Shown one piece after another: positions 9,021 to 14,806 of a stretch of 46,274 nucleotides of DNA (position 1 is the first letter of the stretch; every line of letters begins with the position of its first letter). Location: contig SVES01000027.1 of NCBI GenBank assembly GCA_015057305.1, positions 1 through 46,274 of the forward strand, written 5' to 3'. Source of the DNA: Pseudobutyrivibrio ruminis (GTDB lineage Bacteria > Bacillota > Clostridia > Lachnospirales > Lachnospiraceae). The position numbers and the translations under genes were made by a program. The notes beneath the pieces were generated by a model, which saw only the letters and a program-made list of their open reading frames with translations, did no database searches and was not told where the DNA came from.

Positions 9021-9774
9021 AGAAATGAAAAAAGCCCGACAAAGCGGGCAATCACCATTTGTTTGCCTCCAATTATTTACACAATTCTTGAGAAATGAAA
9101 AAAGCCCAACATAGCGGGCAATCACGCTGTGACTTTTAAAACCTGAGCTCTTTCGAGATTGTTTGTAAGAAATGAAAAAAGCCCGACAAAGCGGGCAATC
9201 AAAAGATGAAATATACTTTGTAATAGTTGCTTTCTGGCCATTATTCATAAGAAAATGAAAAAAGCCCGACATAGCGGGCAATCACACATGAAACATAATC
9301 GATGATTTCAGCTTTACTACCACAATTCATGAGAAATGAAAAAAGCCCGACATAGCGGGCAATCACTCAAAAGAAAAATCAAAGTCAACTGTTTCATCAA
9401 CAGTTTCCATTGTGAGAAATGAAAAAAGCCCGACACAGCGGGCAATCACGGATACTGACCCTTATTGGCATTCCATTGACTAATGGCGGCATCTTTTGTT
9501 AATGTTTCAGAAAATGAAAAAAGCCCAACACAGCGGGCAATCACTAAATGTTATAAATTCTTTCGTTTACAACAGAACCTGCGTCCAGAGAAATGAAAAA
9601 GGCCAACATAGCGGGCAATCACAAGAAACAGTGAATGATGGTAGCTCTTCGAAATTCAACTCTTGTGAGAAATGAAAAAAGCCCGACACAGCGGGCAATC
9701 ACGATTCTAATGTTACACTACTCATTCTGTTTTTCTCCTTTTCGGAGAAATGAAAAAAGCCCGACATAGCGGGC
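9020..9774 (+). CRISPR. Type VI-A CRISPR array, 10 repeats and 9 spacers
   Basis: The 36-base repeat begins GAGAAATGAAAAAA, continues GCCCGACATAGCGGGC (stem GCCCG/CGGGC, loop ACATAG) and ends AATCAC. It resembles, from memory, the repeat of Lachnospiraceae NK4A179 Cas13a, which fixes the transcribed strand as plus. Repeats start at 9020, 9090, 9167, 9250, 9331, 9414, 9509, 9588, 9667 and 9745. Spacers are 34, 41, 47, 45, 47, 59, 43, 44 and 42 bases, unusually uneven. Repeats vary: loop ACAAAG (1, 3), ACATAG (2, 4, 5, 8, 10) or ACACAG (6, 7, 9); the stem is weakened to GCCCA in 2 and 7 and to GGCCA in 8, which is also one base short. The final repeat lacks AATCAC and runs into T6. No cas1 or cas2 is in the window. 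Confidence 0.97.
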
Positions 9775-9781
9775 TTTTTTC
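9752..9781 (+). terminator. Intrinsic terminator formed by the last CRISPR repeat
   Basis: AAAAAAGCCCG (9753-9763), loop ACATAG, then CGGGCTTTTTT (9770-9780) form a perfect 11-bp stem, extendable by the flanking G-C pair at 9752/9781. The T tract replaces the AATCAC that ends other repeats. It should terminate the pre-crRNA and, being A/T symmetric, could also work on the minus strand. Confidence 0.8.
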
Positions 9782-9925
9782 GTGTTCAAAATTTGTAAAA
9801 TACTGTTATTTATAATGAATTCATCAATCGAAGATATTTGTTTGGCAGCTAAATCTCCACAGGATTTAACTTCTAAAAAAGCCTACAAATGAAATCGAAT
9901 AAATAGTTTTATTGGGGAAAAGAGA

Positions 9926-10018
9926 ATGAAAAATTTGAGAATTTTAAATTTTGAAGATAACCCCATTAAGTCATGTAAAATCGCTAGGGTTGCAAGCGTA
10001 TTTGCCCTGCAAAAATAG
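9926..10018 (+). pseudogene. Truncated start of a receiver/sensor-like gene
   Basis: ATG at 9926, with a purine-rich stretch (GGGGAAAAGAG) in front, encodes 30 residues before a stop. MKNLRILNFEDNPIKSCKI resembles the first strand and acidic pocket of a response-regulator receiver domain (IL.FEDN). Nothing follows in any frame that continues a receiver, so this is at most a gene stump. Assignment is weak. Confidence 0.3.
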
Positions 10019-10059
10019 ATTGGGTTAGAAATCTAGAATATCGCCTAAAGAATAGTAAA

Positions 10060-10105
10060 GCCTAATTCAAAGGGTTGTACTCCCTTTTGAACTAGGCGCT
10101 CTTTT
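10060..10105 (+). terminator. Intrinsic terminator-like hairpin
   Basis: GCCTAATTCAAAGGG (10060-10074) pairs, with one mismatch/bulge, with CCCTTTTGAACTAGGC (10082-10097) across a 7-base loop and is followed by a short T-rich run. It may end transcription of a gene now reduced to debris, and it also faces the 3' end of the minus-strand fragment. Confidence 0.55.
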
Positions 10106-10106
10106 A

Positions 10107-10300
10107 TCATATGTAATCAAATATTCCTTGAATAGTATCAGTTACATTCTTTATTTCACTAATGGGAATGTTACCAATTCTTTTATATCCTCTAACACGA
10201 ATATCAAATAAGTGTAGCTTTTCGCAATGAACAATGCCCTGGGTATCATCATAATGAATAGCTATATGAAGTGGACCTTCGTCTGAGAAAGCAATGGAAA
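10107..10300 (-). pseudogene. C-terminal fragment of an unrecognised protein
   Basis: The minus strand is open for more than 60 codons down to a stop at 10107-10109 and reads like real protein (GIVHCEKLHLFDIRVRGYK, ending GIFDYI). No ATG or ribosome site is seen at its upstream end, which runs into the start region of the plus-strand gene at 10344. It looks like a 3' gene fragment truncated by insertion or rearrangement. No family is recognised. Confidence 0.4.
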
Positions 10301-10343
10301 AAGTATATTGGATATAGTAATATTTGGTAAAAGGGAGGTTAAT

Positions 10344-12392
10344 ATGGAATTAAAGTATGAATACTATTTTGTAAAGCACGGTGTTACAAGAGAAGATCAT
10401 AGTAATATTAACAATGAAATATGGCTTGATGTGGGAAATAAAATTGCTATAGGTACATTTGATCACCATAATGCCGTTACTGATTATCAAAGTACAGTAG
10501 ACACTTTGTTTAATGAACTTGATTTGTTAGAACAGACTAAAAATCAATTAGATGAGTCTGCGCCAGTTAGAATATTTACTCATGAGCAACCGGATACAGA
10601 TGCATTTTTTGGAATATATTTCTTGAAAAAATTCCTGGAAACTGGAAGGGAACAATTCGAAAAAGAATATATTAATACAGGCCTGGGAAATATCTTTAAA
10701 GAATATGTTAATGACATTGATAGAGGCAAGAATAAAGATATTTCTGAAACAACTCTGTACGCTCTTATATGTAATTTGGATTTGGATATTGTAAAAGAAA
10801 AATTTAGCGTAACAAATAGCGCCGACTTATATAACAAGCAAGTTGAAAAAGCGCTAAATTGGATTGAGCAGACAATTAAAAGCGAAAAAGAAGCCTTAGC
10901 TCAGAAATCGTTTTTTAATATATACAGGCAGAAATGTCCATTTGTAGAAGAGGATACAATTGCAAGGGTTATTGATAAACATATTAAAGAAGAGAATTAT
11001 ACCGCCTATATTCGTGATAAAAAGGAAAACAGGCTAGTATTTGAAAACATATCAATATGGACTCAAGATGGAAAAACTGAATCTGTACTTGCAGCAATTT
11101 GGAAAGATGTTCCAACTTCACCAAATTCTGCTTATATTTTTGCAAGAAAAGAAGGGGCTGTAATTACATTTGTGCCTCATATAGATGGTGATAATAAGGG
11201 AGCATTTATATCTGTTAACCCTGATATAGATGGGGCTGTAGAAACATACTCACTTAAAGAAGTAGGTGAGATGTATGAACAGCTGGAGCAAATCTACGAC
11301 AAGAAACAATATGATGAAACAGGCTCTCTAAACAGAGATTATAGTGAACCAAGGGGAGATGGAAAAAGTTATATTTTTTTGAATAAACCTTTTTCAATGA
11401 CCAAAGATCCTTGGTACGTTTCCGAAAAGGGAGATGTGGTTGACTCTCCTGGTATCAAGGGGTCGCTAATTCCAATTGAGGAAATGATAGAGGTATTAAG
11501 AAGTATCACAAAGATGGTAAAGAAATCCTATGTTGTGGATTTTGATTTGGATTTGATAGAGGATGATATTAGAGTTAATGTTTCATCCCATCCTAAAGCT
11601 AATGAAAGTATTCTTCATTGGACAGATGAAATAGCATCAAAGTTAAATAATACAAGTGATAGAATATTTCCATTAGTTGTTGCAGAAGTGGATGCAGCAA
11701 TGATTTCTCATAACTATAATATTCTAGATGCATATTATATGAAGCTTACCGGTGGAGGATATATAGATTTAAACGAGGATAATGTTTTTCGAATTGACTA
11801 CAGAACGCATCTTTATATCAACCAGGCATACGGTGTTTTGTTTATAGCTACATCTGAAAAAACGGATAAAAATAATCTGATAGGTAGTTTACTTGATGTA
11901 AATGATGAGGATAATATACTCAACAGTCCGATAATAAAAATCATTTCAAAAATACTTTATCAGAGAGAATCATTTAAATCCCTGGGACGATTTATTGGAG
12001 ATTTTGAAAAAAGAACTGGTGAGATAAATAAGAAAAATGCAAAACTTATTCGTTTGCTGGCACGTGCCCAAAAGGATGAGTGTATAGACAATCAGATAGA
12101 GTTGGATGTCTATAATTTTATATATACTGGACTGCAGGTAGACAAACTTAAAAATGATGTTCAAGAATCTATGAATTTTGTAATGGATTATACAAAGGAG
12201 GAAGTATACGGAAAAATAAATGCCTTATCCACTATTACAATCCCAGCCATTATAATATCTACGTTTTTTCAGGCTGGAGTAATATCTATTCCACCAATAT
12301 TCAGCCCTGCGTCCGAAATTGCAGGGGTATGCTGGATTGTGGTACTAGTAATCATATTAGTAATTACAAAATTATTTATGCGAAGAAAGTGA
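10344..12392 (+). CDS. DHH-phosphoesterase-like protein with CorA-like C-terminal membrane domain
   Basis: A 682-aa protein. The start at 10344 has GGGAGGT four bases upstream. Residues 40-43 are DHHN and residues 80-87 are HEQPDTDA; both resemble metal-binding motifs of DHH phosphoesterases, but in the reverse of the usual order (the H..PD.DA motif normally precedes DHH). The middle has no family I recognise. From about 560 a long helical stretch leads to two predicted membrane helices (about 629-649 and 659-678) and a basic RRK end, the topology of CorA-type channels, though the GMN signature is absent. DHH nucleases and CorA channels occur together, sometimes fused, in type III CRISPR nucleotide signalling, which makes the neighbouring Cas13a locus suggestive. 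A terminator follows, so it is probably a single-gene unit. Function unknown. Confidence 0.5.
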   Translation: MELKYEYYFVKHGVTREDHSNINNEIWLDVGNKIAIGTFDHHNAVTDYQSTVDTLFNELDLLEQTKNQLDESAPVRIFTHEQPDTDAFFGIYFLKKFLETGREQFEKEYINTGLGNIFKEYVNDIDRGKNKDISETTLYALICNLDLDIVKEKFSVTNSADLYNKQVEKALNWIEQTIKSEKEALAQKSFFNIYRQKCPFVEEDTIARVIDKHIKEENYTAYIRDKKENRLVFENISIWTQDGKTESVLAAIWKDVPTSPNSAYIFARKEGAVITFVPHIDGDNKGAFISVNPDIDGAVETYSLKEVGEMYEQLEQIYDKKQYDETGSLNRDYSEPRGDGKSYIFLNKPFSMTKDPWYVSEKGDVVDSPGIKGSLIPIEEMIEVLRSITKMVKKSYVVDFDLDLIEDDIRVNVSSHPKANESILHWTDEIASKLNNTSDRIFPLVVAEVDAAMISHNYNILDAYYMKLTGGGYIDLNEDNVFRIDYRTHLYINQAYGVLFIATSEKTDKNNLIGSLLDVNDEDNILNSPIIKIISKILYQRESFKSLGRFIGDFEKRTGEINKKNAKLIRLLARAQKDECIDNQIELDVYNFIYTGLQVDKLKNDVQESMNFVMDYTKEEVYGKINALSTITIPAIIISTFFQAGVISIPPIFSPASEIAGVCWIVVLVIILVITKLFMRRK

Positions 12393-12410
12393 TAATAGCA
12401 TCCTAAAAGA

Positions 12411-12448
12411 GCACATGATATCTACTTATAGGTATCATGTGCCCTTTT
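12411..12448 (+). terminator. Intrinsic terminator after the DHH/CorA-like gene
   Basis: GCACATGATA (12411-12420) pairs with TATCATGTGC (12433-12442) and is followed by CCTTTTTAT. This separates the gene from the protease module downstream. Confidence 0.8.
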
Positions 12449-12589
12449 TATATAGAGGGGCTAAGATTTCTTGTGTTCAAAAAATTCAAAACAGAACTTG
12501 CTATATTTATTACATCAAATGAAACACACCTACAACATTGAAAAGCTGGATGCCAGCCGAGTAAGAAAGGAAAAAGTGAGGTGATTATT

Positions 12590-12916
12590 ATGCAAAATGT
12601 TGATTTCTTGGCTCAAAAACTAAATGAAATCCGAAGTGTTGAAAAATTTATACATTTAGGAGGCTTTATCGGAAATTTGTCTGAACAAAAATGTAAGGAG
12701 TTGTGCAAGCAATATATTGCTCAAATGGCAAGTCCAGTTTTATGGAATGAAGACAAACAAGGCTTGTACAGAAAAATGGATTATGAAGACACCATACAAA
12801 AAGCCATTTTTCAATATAAGGCTGGTGCTATAAAAAGTATTACTGACGAAAAAAGTGAATTTATACAACTTACTCATGAAATAGTTGGGGAGGAAGGAAA
12901 ATGTTTGGAAAAATGA
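12590..12916 (+). CDS. Small hypothetical protein, first gene of the ClpP/VirD4-like unit
   Basis: A 108-aa protein. ATG at 12590 follows GAGGTGAT by four bases; a GTG at 12581 lies inside that ribosome site. It is charged, mostly helical by composition, and has no signal peptide or membrane segment. Its 3' end overlaps the ClpP-like gene by 16 bases, so translation is coupled and the product probably acts with the protease. A dedicated adaptor, substrate or inhibitor is possible; no family is recognised. A 21-codon frame just upstream (12519-12584, ending KLDASRVRKEKVR) may be a leader peptide or the end of a lost gene. Confidence 0.65.
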   Translation: MQNVDFLAQKLNEIRSVEKFIHLGGFIGNLSEQKCKELCKQYIAQMASPVLWNEDKQGLYRKMDYEDTIQKAIFQYKAGAIKSITDEKSEFIQLTHEIVGEEGKCLEK

Positions 12917-13491
12917 TGGTTCCACAAAGAACCTCTCAGGGGATATCTGTATTGCCTCTCGAATCTTTATCTTTTGAACAAAGAACAATTTATATCGATG
13001 GTGAGATAAATGATGAAATGGCAGCAGAATTTGTAAAGCAAATAATTATGCTAAATAGAATGGACGCTCATAAAACTATCAAAGTTTTGATTATGAGCGC
13101 AGGGGGCTCAGTTATACATGGGCTTGCTATGTATGATGCTATATGTACTTCAACAGCTCCAATAGATACCTATTGCATAGGAACAGCCTATAGTATGGCG
13201 GCTATCTTATTTGTAGCGGGGCGAAAGAGATTTCTTTTAGAACATTCTAAAATTATGTTGCATGAACCTTTAATTGAAAATGGTTATATGGGAAGTGCGT
13301 CTTCCATAAAATCCATGTCAGACTCTTTGCAAGATACAAAGAAACAATTGAGTACTATTCTTTGTAAACATACTGGAAAAGATTTGGAAGAGATGAATCA
13401 GGCTATAAATTATGATCATTATTTTTCGGCTGCTGAAGCTGTGGATTTTGGCTTGGCTGATGAAATTATTGGCTTGGATAGAGTGATATGA
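12901..13491 (+). CDS. ClpP-type serine protease in an accessory operon
   Basis: A 196-aa ClpP homologue of usual length. The catalytic triad is intact: Ser98 in GTAYSMAAILFVAG, His121 in KIMLHEPL, Asp172 in NYDHYFSAAEA. The oxyanion strand (SAGGSVIHGLAMYD) and the C-terminal FGLADEI are also present. ClpP forms a barrel that degrades proteins fed by a hexameric ATPase, normally ClpX, ClpC or ClpA. This copy sits far from any clpX and is flanked by a 108-aa unknown (16-base overlap) and a VirD4-like ATPase (start 15 bases after the stop). It is therefore probably a specialised paralogue. Whether it has the hydrophobic docking pocket for ClpX loops cannot be decided by eye. Confidence 0.9.
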   Translation: MFGKMMVPQRTSQGISVLPLESLSFEQRTIYIDGEINDEMAAEFVKQIIMLNRMDAHKTIKVLIMSAGGSVIHGLAMYDAICTSTAPIDTYCIGTAYSMAAILFVAGRKRFLLEHSKIMLHEPLIENGYMGSASSIKSMSDSLQDTKKQLSTILCKHTGKDLEEMNQAINYDHYFSAAEAVDFGLADEIIGLDRVI

Positions 13492-13505
13492 TTAGGAGGT
13501 CGAGT

Positions 13506-14741
13506 ATGAAGAATATGGTTTGTTTAGCTGAAGGATGTACAATGCCAACTAACCAATCAGAAACAGGTATAAATGAAAATAGACTAATTGTAGGTACTAC
13601 TAGATGCGGAAAAACCTTTAGTATAGTTGAACCTATGCTGTTACATACATATGAAGGCAGCTTGGTTGTCAACATCACAAAAAGGGCACTTTTTGATAAG
13701 TATGCACCTATTTTTGAAGCACGGGGCTATGAGGTTTTGGATCTAAATTTTGCTGAACCAGAAAAAAGCAAAATTAGTTATGACCCATTGAATTATCTGA
13801 AAAAAGACAGGGATTTTATAAATATTGGAAGGGCAATATGTGAAGTAATAAATAATGATTCTGATCCTTTTTGGATGGAATCTGCGGCAAATTGTACTAC
13901 TGCAATGCTAAAATTAGTAGACTTGAATAGCAAATCTGAAAACAAAGCCCCATCCTTCTCTGATTTTAAGTTATTGTTTTCGAATATTGAGTTTGATTAT
14001 TCTAAAATGTCATCAACTAATTTAAATGTATTTTTTGATGAAGCAGAAAGATTATATCCAAATAACCTAGCATGGCAAAAATGGAAAACAATTCGAACAG
14101 CAGCACCTAAAACAACAGCTAGTATTTCAAGCATTCTTAATGCTACATTGAATGATTTCTTTGATAATGATTTATTGAACATGATGAGTAAAGATTACAA
14201 ACTGTCTTTTGAAAATTTGGGAAGCAAGAAAACAGTATTGTTTGTAACAACCTCTCCTTTTAATAGGTCATCAGAAAAGCTAGTTAATCTGTTCTATAAT
14301 GATTTATTTAGAAATCTTTTTGATTTTGCGGAAAGATGTCCTAATAAAGAGCTCCCGATTCCAGTAAATATAATATGCGATGATTTTGCGGTTGGAAGTA
14401 AAATACCTAATTTTGCGGAAGATATATCTATTTTTTGCGCAAAGAGAATTGCGGTAACTATGCTATTACAGAGTGAAAGCCAGCTTGAAGGAATGTATTC
14501 TAAAGCCGAAGCGCAGACAATAATTAATAATTGCGATACTTATGTGTATATGGGTGGAATGGATGATATGACATGTCACAGTATTTCAAGAAGAATAAAT
14601 AAGCCGGTAGAAGATATTTTTTATATGCCACTTGAACAGGTGATTGTAATGAGACGAGGCAGTAAGCCAGTAATTTCTAAGAGATATCAGACTTTAGAGG
14701 ATCCTTTATATAAGAAGCTGTGCATGAAAGCGGGTGCATAA
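13506..14741 (+). CDS. Soluble VirD4/TraG-type ATPase paired with ClpP
   Basis: A 411-aa protein; ATG at 13506 follows AGGAGGT by five bases. Walker A is GTTRCGKT (30-37), Walker B is VNIICDDFA, and the downstream block (ILQSESQLEGMYSKAEAQTI..NCDTYVYMGG, read here as LLQSESQLEGMY) matches Gram-positive TraG/VirD4 coupling proteins, which are hexameric DNA or protein pumps. Two things differ from true coupling proteins: there is no N-terminal membrane domain, since Walker A begins only 30 residues in, and the usual DPKG after the first strand is replaced by NITKRAL. No relaxase, VirB4 or other conjugation gene is in the window. Operon position after ClpP suggests a motor feeding or controlling the protease. 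An orphan conjugation gene is the alternative. Confidence 0.8.
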   Translation: MKNMVCLAEGCTMPTNQSETGINENRLIVGTTRCGKTFSIVEPMLLHTYEGSLVVNITKRALFDKYAPIFEARGYEVLDLNFAEPEKSKISYDPLNYLKKDRDFINIGRAICEVINNDSDPFWMESAANCTTAMLKLVDLNSKSENKAPSFSDFKLLFSNIEFDYSKMSSTNLNVFFDEAERLYPNNLAWQKWKTIRTAAPKTTASISSILNATLNDFFDNDLLNMMSKDYKLSFENLGSKKTVLFVTTSPFNRSSEKLVNLFYNDLFRNLFDFAERCPNKELPIPVNIICDDFAVGSKIPNFAEDISIFCAKRIAVTMLLQSESQLEGMYSKAEAQTIINNCDTYVYMGGMDDMTCHSISRRINKPVEDIFYMPLEQVIVMRRGSKPVISKRYQTLEDPLYKKLCMKAGA

Positions 14742-14753
14742 TATGGTACTAAA

Positions 14754-14795
14754 AAAGCTCCGAGCATTATCCAAAAGATAACTGCTTGGAGCTTT
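14754..14795. terminator. Bidirectional terminator between the VirD4-like gene and the PBP gene
   Basis: AAAGCTCCGAGCA (14754-14766) pairs with TGCTTGGAGCTTT (14783-14795), with A-rich sequence on one side and T-rich on the other. The two genes converge here. This also marks the boundary between the accessory region and the core chromosome. Confidence 0.75.
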
Positions 14796-14806
14796 ACTTC
14801 TATTAA

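Larger units (their letters stand above)
9782..10343. other. Gene-poor stretch with short gene debris between the array and the DHH/CorA-like gene
   Basis: No intact gene is visible. A 25-codon frame (9815-9892, MNSSIEDICLAAKSP...) has coding-like composition but no recognised family and no good ribosome site. It is followed by a receiver-like remnant, a hairpin terminator and a minus-strand C-terminal fragment, listed separately. The mixture suggests repeated insertions and deletions at this locus. Confidence 0.5.

Noticed and set aside
9006..9281. A 91-codon minus-strand frame over the CRISPR array
   Set aside because: It consists of translated repeats (the same CPLCRAFFIS-type peptide recurs) and spacers; it has no ribosome site and is an artefact of the repeat length.
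13506..14741. Evidence of a complete integrative conjugative element
   Set aside because: Only one coupling-protein-like ATPase is present, without membrane anchor, relaxase, VirB4, integrase or attachment repeats in the window.
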